Assembly: GCA_933228895.1 (NCBI GenBank) | Contig: OW121854.1 | Span: 13,023,131-13,087,130 of the forward strand | Reading direction: 5' to 3' | From: Platycnemis pennipes | Lineage: Eukaryota; Arthropoda; Insecta; Odonata; Platycnemididae | Length of the DNA stretch: 64,000 nt | Shown here: positions 34,061-48,700 of the stretch, one piece after another | Layout: each line of letters begins with the position of its first letter | Numbering within the stretch: the stretch's first letter is position 1 | Made by a program: the position numbers and the translations under genes | Notes under the pieces: model-generated | What the model was told of the DNA's origin: nothing | Seen by the model: the letters and a program-made list of their open reading frames with translations, nothing else | Databases searched by the model: none

Positions 34061-37000
34061 ACGAATACGTGTGATGTTAATGAAAAAAATTGGAAATCAT
34101 AAAATGAAAGGTGCAAAGTTAAGAACACAAAAATTGTTCTGAAATTATTTGCGCTACTATTTTCCTGAAATAATTCTTAAAAAACATTGGATCACACCAA
34201 AATTTAACAAATACGAGTGATGGTAATGAAAAAAATTGGAAATCATAAAATGAAAGGTGCAAAGTTAAGAACACAAACATTGTTCTGAAACAATTTGCGC
34301 TACTATTTTCCTGAAATAATTCTTAAAAAAACATTGGATAAGACTAAATTTGAACAAATACGTGTGATGTTAATGAAAAAAATTGGAAATCATAAAATGA
34401 AAGGTGCAAAGTTAAGAACACAAACATTGTTCTGAAATTATTTGCGCTACTATTTTCCTGAAATAATTCTTAAAAAACATTGGATCACACCAAAATTTAA
34501 CAAATACGAGTGATGGCAATGAAAAAAATTGGAAATCATAAAATGAAAGGTGCAAAGTTAAGAACACAAACATTGTTCTGATATTATTTGCGCTACTATT
34601 TTCCTGAAATAATTCTTAAAAAACATTGGATCACACCAAAATTTAACAAATACGAGTGATGGCAATGAAAAAAATTGGAAATCATAAAATGAAAGGTGCA
34701 AAGTTAAGAACACAAACATTGTTCTGAAATTATTTGCGCTACTATTTTCCTGAAATAATTCTTAAAAAAACATTGGATAAGACCAAATTTGAACAAATAC
34801 GTGTGATGTTAATGAAAAAAATTGGAAATCATAAAATGAAAGGTGCAAAGTTAAGAACACAAACATTGTTCTGAAATTATCTGCGCTCGTATTTTCATGA
34901 AATAATTCTTAAAAAACATTGGATCACACCAAAATTGAACAAATACGAGTGATGGTAATGAAAAAAATTGGAAATAAAAAAATAATGGGTGCCAAGATAA
35001 GAACACAAAAATTGTTCTGAAATTATTTGCGCTACTATTTTCCTGAAATAATTCTTAAAAAACATTGGATAAGACCAAATTTGTACAAATACGTGTGATG
35101 TTAATGAAAAAAGTTGGAAATCATAAAATGAAAGGTGCAAAGTTAAGAACACAAACATTGTTCTGAAATTATCTGCGCTCGTATTTTCCTGAAATAATTC
35201 ATAAAAAACATTGGATCACACCAAAATTGAACAAACACGAGTGATGTTAATGAAAAAAGTTGGAAATCATAAAATGAAAGGTGCTAAGTTAAGAACACAA
35301 ACATTGTTCTGAAATTATTTGTGCTACTATTTTCCTGAAATAATTCTAAAAAAAACATTGGATAAGACCAAATTTGAACAAACACGTGTGATGTTAACGA
35401 AAAAAATTGAAAATCATAAAATGAAAGGTGCAAAGTAAGAACACAAACATTGTTATGAAATTATCTGCGCTCGTATTTTCATGAAATAATTCTTAAAAAA
35501 CATTGGATCACACCAAAATTGAACAAAAATGAGTGATGGTAATGAAAAAAATTGGAAATAAAAATATTATGGGTGACAATTTAAAAACACAAAAATTGTT
35601 CTGAAATTATTTGCGCTTCTATTTTCCTGAAATTATTCTTAAAAAACATTGGATCACACCAAAATTGAACAAATACGTGTGATGTTAATGAAAAAAATTG
35701 GAAATCATAAAATGAAAGGTGCAAATTTAAGAACACAGACATTGTTATGAAATTATTTGCGCTACTATTTTCCTGAAATAATTCTTAAAAAACATTGGAT
35801 CACATCAAAATTGAACAAATACGTGTGATGTTAATGAAAAAAATTGGAAATCATAAAATGAAAGGTGCAAAGTTAAGAACACAAAAATTGTTCTGAAATT
35901 ATTTGCGCTATTATTTTCCTGAATTAATTCTTAAAAAACATTGGATCACACCAAAATTTAACAAATACGAGTGATGGTAATGAAAAAAATTGGAAATCAT
36001 AAAATGAAAGGTGCAAAGTTAAGAACACAAACATTGTTCTGAAATTATTTGCGCTACTATTTTCCTGAAATAATTCTTAAAAAACATTGGATCACACCAA
36101 AATTGAACAAATACGTGTGATGTTAATGAAAAAAATTAGAAATCATAAAATGAAAGGTGCAAAGTTAAGAACACAAACATTGTTATGAAATTATTTGCGC
36201 TATTATTTTCCTGAATTAATTCTTAAAAAACATTGGAAAAGACCAAATTTGAACAAATACGTGTGATGTTAATGAAAAAAGTTGGAAATCATAAAATGAA
36301 AGGTGCAAAGTTAAGAACACAAACATTGTTCTGAAATTATTTGCGCTACTATTTTCCTGAAATAATTCTAAAAAAAACATTGGATAAGACCAAATTTGAA
36401 CAAATACGTGTGATGTTAATGAAAAAAATTGGAAATAAAAAAATAATGGGTGCCAATTTAAGAACACAAAAATTGTTCTGAAATTATTTGCGCTACTATT
36501 TTCCTGAAATAATTCTTAAAAAACATTGGATCACACCAAAATTTAACAAATACGAGTGATGGTAATGAAAAAAATTGGAAATCATAAAATGAAAGGTGCA
36601 AAGTTAAGAACACAAACATTGTTCTGAAATTATTTGCGCTATTATTTTCCTGAAATAATTCTTAAAAAACATTGGAAAAGACCAAATTTGAACAAATACG
36701 TGTGATGTTAATGAAAAAAGTTGGAAATCATAAAATGAAAGGTGCAAAGTTAAGAACACAAACATTGTTATGAAATTATTTGCGCTATTATTTTCCTGAA
36801 ATAATTCTTAAAAAACATTGGAAAAGACCAAATTTGAACAAATACGTGTGATGTTAATGAAAAAAGTTGGAAATCATAAAATGAAAGGTGCAAAGTTAAG
36901 AACACAAACATTGTTCTGAAATTATTTGCGCTACTATTTTCCTGAAATAATTCTAAAAAAAACATTGGATAAGACCAAATTTGAATAAATACGTGTGATG

Positions 37001-38260
37001 TTAATGAAAAAAGTTGGAAATCATAAAATGAAAGGTGCAAAGTTAAGAACACAAACATTGTTCTGAAATTATTTGTGCTACTATTTTCCTGAAATAATTC
37101 TTAAAAAAACATTGGATAAGACCAAATTTGAACGAATACGTGTGATGTTAATGAAAAAAATTGGAAATCATAAAATGAAAGGTGCAAAGTTAAGAACACA
37201 AAAATTGTTCTGAAATTATTTGCGCTACTATTTTCCTGAAATAATTCTTAAAAAACATTGGATCACACCAAAATTTAACAAATACGAGTGATGGTAATGA
37301 AAAAAATTGGAAATCATAAAATGAAAGGTGCAAAGTTAAGAACACAAACATTGTTCTGAAACAATTTGCGCTACTATTTTCCTGAAATAATTCTTAAAAA
37401 AACATTGGATAAGACTAAATTTGAACAAATACGTGTGATGTTAATGAAAAAAATTGGAAATCATAAAATGAAAGGTGCAAAGTTAAGAACACAAACATTG
37501 TTCTGAAATTATTTGCGCTACTATTTTCCTGAAATAATTCTTAAAAAACATTGGATCACACCAAAATTTAACAAATACGAGTGATGGCAATGAAAAAAAT
37601 TGGAAATCATAAAATGAAAGGTGCAAAGTTAAGAACACAAACATTGTTCTGATATTATTTGCGCTACTATTTTCCTGAAATAATTCTTAAAAAACATTGG
37701 ATCACACCAAAATTTAACAAATACGAGTGATGGCAATGAAAAAAATTGGAAATCATAAAATGAAAGGTGCAAAGTTAAGAACACAAACATTGTTCTGAAA
37801 TTATTTGCGCTACTATTTTCCTGAAATAATTCTTAAAAAAACATTGGATAAGACCAAATTTGAACAAATACGTGTGATGTTAATGAAAAAAATTGGAAAT
37901 CATAAAATGAAAGGTGCAAAGTTAAGAACACAAACATTGTTCTGAAATTATCTGCGCTCGTATTTTCATGAAATAATTCTTAAAAAACATTGGATCACAC
38001 CAAAATTGAACAAATACGAGTGATGGTAATGAAAAAAATTGGAAATAAAAAAATAATGGGTGCCAAGATAAGAACACAAAAATTGTTCTGAAATTATTTG
38101 CGCTACTATTTTCCTGAAATAATTCTTAAAAAACATTGGATAAGACCAAATTTGTACAAATACGTGTGATGTTAATGAAAAAAGTTGGAAATCATAAAAT
38201 GAAAGGTGCAAAGTTAAGAACACAAACATTGTTCTGAAATTATCTGCGCTCGTATTTTCC
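32210..38260. repeat. Tandem block duplication of 3,071 bp (21 monomers) in satellite B
   Basis: Segments starting at 33,145, 33,697 and 34,895 recur at 36,216, 36,768 and 37,966, all 3,071 bp apart. Identity is close to complete by eye. The junction near 35,235 fuses a monomer containing ACACGAGTGATG directly to the TTAATGAAAAAAGTTGG type, unlike the normal order seen at 38,300, and is probably the crossover site. Confidence 0.85.
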
Positions 38261-41200
38261 TGAAATAATTCATAAAAAACATTGGATCACACCAAAATTG
38301 AACAAATACGTGTGATGGTAATGAAAAAAATTGGAAATAAAAAAATAATGGGTGCCAATTTAAGAACACAAAAATTGTTCTGAAATTATTTGCGCTACTA
38401 TTTTCCTGAAATAATTCTTAAAAAACATTGGAAAAGACCAAATTTGAACAAATACGTGTGATGTTAATGAAAAAAGTTGGAAATCATAAAATGAAAGGTG
38501 CTAAGTTAAGAACACAAACATTGTTCTGAAATTATTTGTGCTACTATTTTCCTGAAATAATTCTAAAAAAAACATTGGATAAGACCAAATTTGAACAAAA
38601 ACGTGTGATGTTAACGAAAAAAATTGAAAATCATAAAATGAAAGGTGCAAAGTAAGAACACAAACATTGTTATGAAATTATCTGCGCTCGTATTTTCATG
38701 AAATAATTCTTAAAAAACATTGGATCACACCAAAATTGAACAAATACGAGTGATGGTAATGAAAAAAATTGGAAATAAAAATATTATGGGTGACAATTTA
38801 AAAACACAAAAATTGTTCTGAAATTATTTGCGCTTCTATTTTCCTGAAATAATTCTTAAAAAACATTGGATCACACCAAAATTGAACAAATTGGTGTGAT
38901 GTTAATGAAAAAAATTGGAAATCATAAAATGAAAGGTGCAAAGTTAAGAACACAGACATTGTTATGAAATTATTTGCGCTACTATTTTCCTGAAATAATT
39001 CTAAAAAAAACATTGGATAAGACCAAATTTGAACAAATACGTGTGATGTTAATGAAAAAAATTGGAAATAAAAAAATAATGGGTGCCAATTTAAGAACAC
39101 AAAAATTGTTCTGAAATTATTTGCGCTACTATTTTCCTGAAATAATTCTTAAAAAACATTGGATCACACCAAAATTTAACAAATACGAGTGATGGTAATG
39201 AAAAAAATTGGAAATCATAAAATGAAAGGTGCAAAGTTAAGAACACAAACATTGTTCTGAAATTATTTGCGCTATTATTTTCCTGAAATAATTCTTAAAA
39301 AACATTGGAAAAGACCAAATTTGAACAAATACGTGTGATGTTAATGAAAAAAGTTGGAAATCATAAAATGAAAGGTGCAAAGTTAAGAACACAAACATTG
39401 TTATGAAATTATTTGCGCTATTATTTTCCTGAAATAATTCTTAAAAAACATTGGAAAAGACCAATTTTGAACAAATACGTGTGATGTTAATGAAAAAAGT
39501 TGGAAATCATAAAATGAAAGGTGCAAAGTTAAGAACACAAACATTGTTCTGAAATTATTTGCGCTACTATTTTCCTGAAATAATTCTAAAAAAAACATTG
39601 GATAAGACCAAATTTGAATAAATACGTGTGATGTTAATGAAAAAAATTGGAAATAAAAAAATAATGGGTGCCAATTTAAGAACACAAAAATTGTTCTGAA
39701 ATTATTTGCGCTACTATTTTCCTGAAATAATTCTTAAAAAACATTGGATCACACCAAAATTTAACAAATACGAGTGATGGTAATGAAAAAAATTGGAAAT
39801 CATAAAATGAAAGGTGCAAAGTTAAGAACACAAACATTGTTCTGAAATTATTTGCGCTACTTTTTTCCTGAAATAATTCTTAAAAAACATTGGATCACAC
39901 CAAAATTTAACAAATACGAGTGATGGTAAAGAAAAAAATTGGAAATCATAAAATGAAAGGTGCAAAGTTAAGAACACAAACATTGTTCTGAAATTATTTG
40001 CGCTACTATTTTCCTGAAATAATTCTTAAAAAAACATTGGATAAGACCAAATTTGAACAAATACGTGTGATGTTAATGAAAAAAATTGGAAATCATAAAA
40101 TGAAAGGTGCAAAGTTAAGAACACAAACATTGTTCTGAAATTATCTGCGCTCGTATTTTCCTGAAATAATTCATAAAAAACATTGGATCACACCAAAATT
40201 GAACAAATACGTGTGATGGTAATGAAAAAAATTGGAAATAAAAAATAATGGGTGCCAATTTAAGAACACAAAAATTGTTCTGAAATTATTTGCGCTACTA
40301 TTTTCCTGAAATAATTCTTAAAAAACATTGGAAAAGACCAAATTTGAACAAATACGTGTGATGTTAATGAAAAAAGTTGGAAATCATAAAATGAAAGTTG
40401 CAAAGTTAAGAACACAAACATTGTTCTGAAATTATTTGAGCTACTATTTTCCTGAAATAATTCTTAAAAAACATTGGATAAGACCAAATTTGTACAAATA
40501 CGTGTGATGTTAATGAAAAAAATTGGAAATAAAAAAATAATGGGTGCCAACACAAAAATTGTTCTGAAATTATTTGCGCTATTATTTTCCTGAAATAATT
40601 CTTAAAAAACATTGGATCACACCAAAATTTAACAAATACGAGTGATGTTAATGAAAAAAATTGGAAATAAAAAAATAATGGGTGCCAACACAAAAATTGT
40701 ACTGAAATTATTTGCGCTATTATTTTCCTGAAATAATTCTTAAAAAACATTGGATCACACCAAAATTTAACAAATACGAGTGATGGTAATGAAAAAAATT
40801 GGAAATCATAAAATGAAAGGTGCAAAGTTAAGAACACAAACATTGTTCTGAAATTATTTGCGCTACTATTTTCCTGAAATAATTCTTAAAAAACATTGGA
40901 TCACACCAAAATTTAACAAATACGAGTGATGGTAATGAAAAAAATTGGAAATCATAAAATGAAAGGTGCAAAGTTAAGAACACAAACATTGTTATGAAAT
41001 TATTTGCGCTACTATTTTCCTGAAATAATTCTTAAAAAACATTGGATCACACCAAAATTTAACAAATACGAGTGATGGTAATGAAAAAAATTGGAAATCA
41101 TAAAATGAAAGTTGCAAAGTTAAGAACACAAACATTGTTCTGAAATTATTTGCGCTACTATTTTCCTGAAATAATTCTTAAAAAACATTGGATCACACCA

Positions 41201-44200
41201 AAATTGAACAAATACGTGTGCTGTTAATGAAAAAAATTGGAAATCATGAAATGAAAGGTGCAAAGTTAAGAACACAAACATTGTTATGAAATTATTTGCG
41301 CTACTATTTTCCTGAAATAATTCTTAAAAAACATTGGATCACACCAAAATTTAACAAATACGAGTGATGGTAATGAAAAAAATTGGAAATCATAAAATGA
41401 AAGGTGCAAAGTTAAGAACACAAACATTGTTCTGAAATTATTTGCGCTACTATTTTCCTGAAATAATTCTTAAAAAACATTGGATCACACCAAAATTTAA
41501 CAAATACGAGTGATGGTAATGAAAAAAATTGGAAATCATAAAATGAAAGGTGCAAAGTTAAGAACACAAACATTGTTCTGAAATTATTTGCGCTACTATT
41601 TTCCGGAAATAATTCTTAAAAAACATTGGATCACACCAAAATTGAACAAATACGTGTGATGTTAATGAAAAAAATTGGAAATCATAAAATGAAAGGTGCA
41701 AAGTTAAGAACACAAACATTGTTATGAAATTATTTGCGCTACTTTTTTCCTGAAATAATTCTTAAAAAACATTGGATCACACCAAAATTTAACAAATACG
41801 AGTGATGGTAATGAAAAAAATTGGAAATCATAAAATGAAAGGTGCAAAGTTAAGAACACAAACATTGTTCTGAAATTATTTGCGCTACTATTTTCCTGAA
41901 ATAATTCTTAAAAAAACATTGGATAAGACCAAATTTGAACAAATACGTGTGATGTTAATGAAAAAAATTGGAAATCATAAAATGAAAGGTGCAAAGTTAA
42001 GAACACAAACATTGTTCTGAAATTATTTGCGCTACTATTTTCCTGGAATAATTCTTAAAAAACATTGGATCACACCAAAATTTAACAAATACGAGTGATG
42101 GTAATGAAAAAAATTGGAAATCATAAAATGAAAGGTGCAAAGTTAAGAACACAAACATTGTTCTGAAATTATTTGCGCTACTATTTTCCTGAAATAATTC
42201 TAAAAAAACATTGGATAAGACCAAATTTGAACAAAAACGTGTGATGTTAACGAAAAAAATTGAAAATCATAAAATGAAAGGTGCAAAGTAAGAACACAAA
42301 CATTGTTATGAAATTATCTGCGCTCGTATTTTCATGAAATAATTCTTAAAAAACATTGGATCACACCAAAATTGAACAAATACGAGTGATGGTAATGAAA
42401 AAAATTGGAAATAAAAAAAAAAGGGTGCCAAGATAAGAACACAAAAATTGTTCTGAAATTATTTGCGCTACTATTTTCCTGAAATAATTCTTAAAAAACA
42501 TTGGATAAGACCAAATTTGTACAAATACGTGTGATGTTAATGAAAAAAATTGGAAATCATAAAATGAAAGGTGCAAAGTTAAGAACACAAACATTGTTCT
42601 GAAATTATTTGTGCTACTATTTTCCTGAAATAATTCTAAAAAAAACATTGGATAAGACCAAATTTGAACAAATACGAGTGATGGTAATGAAAAAAATTGG
42701 AAATAAAAAAATTTTGGGTGACAATTTAAAAACACAAAAATTGTTCTGAAATTATTTGCGCTACTATTTTCCTGAAATAATTCTTAAAAAACATTGGATC
42801 ACACCAAAATTGAACAAATACGTGTGATGTTAATGAAAAAAATTGGAAATCATAAAATGAAAGGTGCAAAGTTAAGAACACAGACATTGTTATGAAATTA
42901 TTTGCGCTACTATTTTCCTGAAATAATTCTAAAAAAACATTGGATAAGACCAAATTTGAACAAATACGTGTGATGTAACGAAAAAAATTGGAAATAAAAA
43001 AATAATGGGTGCCAACACAAAAATTGTTCTGAAATTATTTGCGCTACTATTTTCCTGAAATAATTCTTAAAAAACATTGGATAAGACCAAATTTGAACAA
43101 ATACGTGTGATGTTAATGAAATAAATTGGAAATAAAAAAATAATGGGTGCCAATTTAAGAACACAAAAATTGTTCTGAAATTATTTGCGCTACTATTTTC
43201 CTGAAATAATTCTTAAAAAACATTGGAAAAGACCAAAATTGAACAAATACGTGTGATGTTAATGAAAAAAGTTGGAAATCATAAAATGAAAGGTGCAAAG
43301 TTAAGAACACAAACATTGTTCTTAAATTATCTGAGCTCGTATTTTCCTGAAATAGTTCTTAAAAAACATTGGATCACACCAAAATTGAACAAATACGAGT
43401 GATGGTAATGAAAAAAATTGGAAATAAAAAAATAATGGGTGACAAGTTAAGAACACAAACATTGTTCTGAAATTATCTGCGCTCGTATTTTCCTGAAAAA
43501 ATTCATAAAAAAACATTGGATCACACCAAACTTGAACAAATACAAGAGATGGTAATGAAAAAAATTGGAAATCATAAAATGAAAGGTGCAAAGTTAAGAA
43601 CAGAAAAATTGTTCTGAAATTATCTGAGCTCGTATTTTCCTGAAATAATTCTTAAAAAACATTGGATAAGACCAAATTTGAACAAATACGAGTGATGGTA
43701 ATGAAAAAAATTGGAAATAAAAAAATAATGGGTGACAAGATAAGAACACAAAAATTGTTCTGAAATTATCTGCGCTACTATTTTCCTGAAATAATTCTTA
43801 ACAAACATTGGATAAGACCAAATTTGAACAAATACGTGTGATTTTAATAAAAAAAATTGAAAATCATAAAATGAAAGGTGCAAAGTTAAGAACACAAAAA
43901 TTGTTCTGAAATTATTTGCGCTACTATTTTCCTGAAATAATTCTTAAAAAACATTGGATAAGACCAAATTTGAACCAATACGTGTGATGTTCATGAAAAA
44001 AATTGGAAATCATAAAATGAAAGGTGCAAAGTTAAGAACACAAACATTGTTCTGAAATTATCAGCGCTCGTATTTTCCTGAAATAATTCATAAAAAACAT
44101 TGGATCACCCCAAAATTGAACAAATACGAGTGATGGTAATGAAAAAAATTGGAAATAAAAAAATAATGGGTGCCAATTTAAGAACACAAAAATTGTTCTG

Positions 44201-45799
44201 AAATTATTTGCGCTACTATTTTCCTGAAATAATTCCTAAAAAACATTGGATAAGACCAAATTTGAACAAATACGTGTGAGGTTAATGAAAAAAATTGGAA
44301 ATCATAAAATGAAAGGTGCAAAGTTAAGAACACAAACATTGTTCTGAAATGATCTGCGCTCGTATTCTCCTGAAATAATTCATAAAAAACATTGGATTAC
44401 ACTAAAATTGAACAGATACGAGTGATGGTAATGAAAAAAATTGGAATTAAGAAAATAATGGGTGCCAATTTTAGAACACAAAAATTGTTCTGAAATTATT
44501 TGTGCTACTATTTTCCTGAAATAATTCTAAACAAACATTGGATAAGACCAAATTTGAACAAATACATGTGATGTTACTGAAAAAAATTGGAAATCATAAA
44601 ATGAAAGGAGCAAAGTTAAGAACACAAAAATTGTTCTGAAATTATTTGCGCTACTATTTTCCTGAAATAATTCTTAAAAAACATTTGATCACACCAAATT
44701 TGAACAAATACGTGTGATGTTAATGAAAAAAGTTGGAAATCATAAAATGAAAGGTGCAAAGTTAAGAACACAAACATTGTTCTGAAATTATCTGAGCTCA
44801 TATTTTCCTGAAATAGTTCTTAAAAAACATTGGATCACACCAAAATTGAACAAATACGAGTGATGGTAATGAAAAAATTGGAAATAAAAAAATAATGGGT
44901 GCCAATTTAAGAACACAAAAATTGTTCTGAAATTATTTGTGCTACTAATTTCCTGAAATAATTCTTAACAAACATTGGATAAGACCAAATTTGAACAAAT
45001 ACGTGTGATGTTAATGAAAAAAATTGGAAATCATAAAATGAAAGGTGCAAAGTTAAGAACACAAACATTGTTCTGAAATTATCTGAGCTCGTATTTTCCT
45101 GAAATAATTCATAAAAAACATTGGATCACCCCAAAATTGAACAAATACGAGTGATGGTAATGAAAAAATTGGAAATAAAAAAATAATGGGTGCCAAGTTA
45201 AGAACACAAAAATTGTTCTGAAATTATCTGCGCTACTATTTTCCTGAAATAATTCTTAAAAAACATTGAATAAGACCAAAATTGAACAAATACGTGTGAT
45301 GTTAATGAAAAAAATTGGAAATCATAAAATGAAAGGTGCAAAGTTAAGAACACAAACATTGTTCTGAAATTATCTGCGCTCGTATTTTCCTGAAATAATT
45401 ATTAAAAAACATTGGATCACACCAAAATTGAACAAATACGAGTGATGGTAATGAAAAAAATTGGAAATAAAAAAATAATGGGTGCCAAATTAATACACAA
45501 AAATTGTTCTGAAATTATTTGCGCTACTATTTTCCTGAAATAATTCCTAAAAAACATTGGATAAGACCAAATTTGAATTAATACGTGTGTTGTTAATGAA
45601 AAAAATTGGAAATCATAAAATAAAAGGTGCAAAGTTAAGAACTCAAACATTGTTCTGAAATTATCTTCGCTCGTATTTTCCTGAAATAAGTCATAAAAAA
45701 CATTGGATAACACCAAATTTGAACAAATACGTGTGATGTTAATGAAAAAAATTGGAAATCATAAAATGAAAGGTGCAAAGTTAAGAACACAAACATTGT

Positions 45800-48700
45800 T
45801 CTGAAATGATCTGCGCTCGTATTTTCCTGAAATAATTCATAAAAAACATTGGATTACACTAAAATTGAACAGATACGAGTGATGGTAATGAAAAAAATTG
45901 GAATTAAAAAAATAATGGGTGCCAATTTAAGAACACAAAAATTGTTCTGAAATTATTTGCGCTACTATTTTCCTGAAATAATTCTTAAAAACATTGGATA
46001 AGACCAAATTTGAACAAATACGTGTGATGTTAATAAAAAAAATTGGAAATCAAAAAATAAAAGGTGCAAAGTTAAGAACACAAACATTGTTATGAAATTA
46101 TTTGCGCTACTATTTTCCTGAAATAATTCTTAAAAAACATTGGATCACACCAAAATTGAACAAATACGAGTGATGGTAATGAAAAAAATTGGAAATAAAA
46201 AAATAATGGGTGCCAATTTAAGAACACAAAAATTGTTCTGAAATTATTTGCCATACTATTTTCCTGAAATAATTCTTAAAAAACATTGGATAAGACCGAA
46301 TTTGAACTAATACGAGTGATGGTAATGAAAAAAAATTGGAAATAAAAAAATAATGGGTGCCAAGTTAAGAACACAAAAATTGTTCTGAAATTATCTGCGC
46401 TACTATTTTCCTGAAAAAATTCATAAAAAACATTGGATAAGACCAAATTTGAACAAATACGTGTGATGTTAATGAAAAAAATTGGAAATCATAAAATGAA
46501 AGGTGCAAAGTTAAGAACACAAACATTGTTCTGAAATTATCTGCGTTCGTATTTTCCTGAAATAATTCTTAAAAAACATTGCATCACAATAAAATTGAAC
46601 AAATACGAGTGATGGTAATGAAAAAAATTGGAAATAAAAAAATAATGGGTGCCAAGTTAAGAACGCAAAAATTGTTCTGAAATTATCTGCGCTACTATTT
46701 TCCTGAAATAATTCTTAAAAAACATTGGATAAGACCAAATTTGAACAAATACGAGTGATGGTAATGAAAAAAATTGGAAATAAAAAAATAATGGGTGCCA
46801 AGTTAAGAACACAAAAATTGTTCTGAAATTATCTGCGCTACTATTTTCCTGAAATAATTCTTAAAAAACATTGGATACGACCAAAATTGAACAAATACGT
46901 GTGATGTTAATGAAAAAAATTGGAAATCATAAAATGAAAGGTGCAAAGTTAAGAACACAAACATTGATCAGAAATTATCTGCGCTCGTATTTTCCTTTAA
47001 TAATTATTAAAAAACATTGGATCAAACCAAAATTTAACAAATACGAGTGATGTTAATGAAAAAAATTGGAAATGAAAAAATAATGGGTGCCAAGATAAGA
47101 ACACAAAAATTGTTCTGAAATTATTTGCGCTACTATTTTCCTGAAATAATTCTTAACAAACATTGGATAAGACCAAATTTGAACATATACGTGTGATTTT
47201 AATAAAAAAAATTGGAAATCATAAAATGAAAGGTGCAAAGTTAGGAACACAAAAATTGTTCTGAAATTATTTGCGCTACTATTTTCCTGAAATAATTCTT
47301 AAAAAAACATTGGATAAGACTAAATTTGAACAAATACGTGTGATGTTAATGAAAAAAATTGGAAATCATAAAATGAAAGGTGCAAAGTTAAGAACACAAA
47401 CATTGTTCTGAAATTATCTGCGCTACTATTTTCCTGAAATAATTCTTAAAAAACATTGGATAAGACCAAAATTGAACCAATACGTGTGATGTTAATGAAA
47501 AAAGTTGGAAATCATAAAATGAAAGCTGCAAAGTTAAGAACACAAACATTGTTCTGAAATTATCTGCGCTCGTATTTTCCTGAAATAATTCTTAAAAAAC
47601 ATTTGATAACACCAAATTTGAACAAATACGAGTGATGGTAATGAAAAAAATTGGAAATAAAAAAATAATGGGTGCCAAGTTAAGAACTCAAAAATTGTTC
47701 TGAAATTATCTGCGCTACTATTTTCCTGAAATAATTCTTAAAAAACATTGGATAAGACCAAAATTGAACAAATACGTGTGATGTTAATGAAAAAAGTTGG
47801 AAATCATAAAATGAAAGGTGCAAAGTTAAGAACACAAACATTGTTCTGAAATTATCTGCGCTCGTATTTTCCTGAAATAATTCTTAAAAAACATTGGATC
47901 ATACCAAAATTGAACCAATACGTGTGATGTTAATGAAAAAAATTGGAAATCATAAAATGAAAGCTGCAAAGTTAAGAACACAAACATTGTTCTGAAATTA
48001 TCAGCGCTCGTATTTTTCTGAAATAATTCATTAAAAACATTGGATCACCCCAAAATTGAACAAATACGAGTGATGGTAATGAAAAAAAAAAGGAAATAAA
48101 AAAATAATGGGTGCCAAATTAAGAACACAAAAATTGTTCTGAAATTATTTGCGCTACTATTTTCCTGAAATAATTCCTAAAAAACATTGGATAAGACCAA
48201 ATTTGAACAAATACGTGTGATGTTAATGAAAAAAATTGGAAATCATAAAATGAAAGGTGCAAAGTTAAGAACTCAATCATTGTTCTGAAATTATCTGCGC
48301 TCGTATTTTCCTGAAATAATTCATAAAAAACATTGGATTACACTAAAATTGAACAGATATGAGTGATGGTAATGAAAAAAATTGGAATTAAAAAAATAAT
48401 GGGTGCCAATTTTAGAACACAAAAATTGTTCTGAAATTATTTGTGCTACTATTTTCCTGAAATAATTCTTAAAAAACATTGGATAAGACCAAATTGAACC
48501 AATACGTGTGATGTTAATGAAAAAAATTGGAAATCATAAAATGAAAGGTGCAAAGTTAAGAACACAAAAATTGTTCTGAAATTATCTGCGCTACTATTTT
48601 CCTGAAATAATTCTTAAAAAACTTTGAATAAGACCAAAATTGAACAAATACGTGTGATGTTAATGAAAAAAATTGGAAATCATAAAATGAAAGGTGCAAA

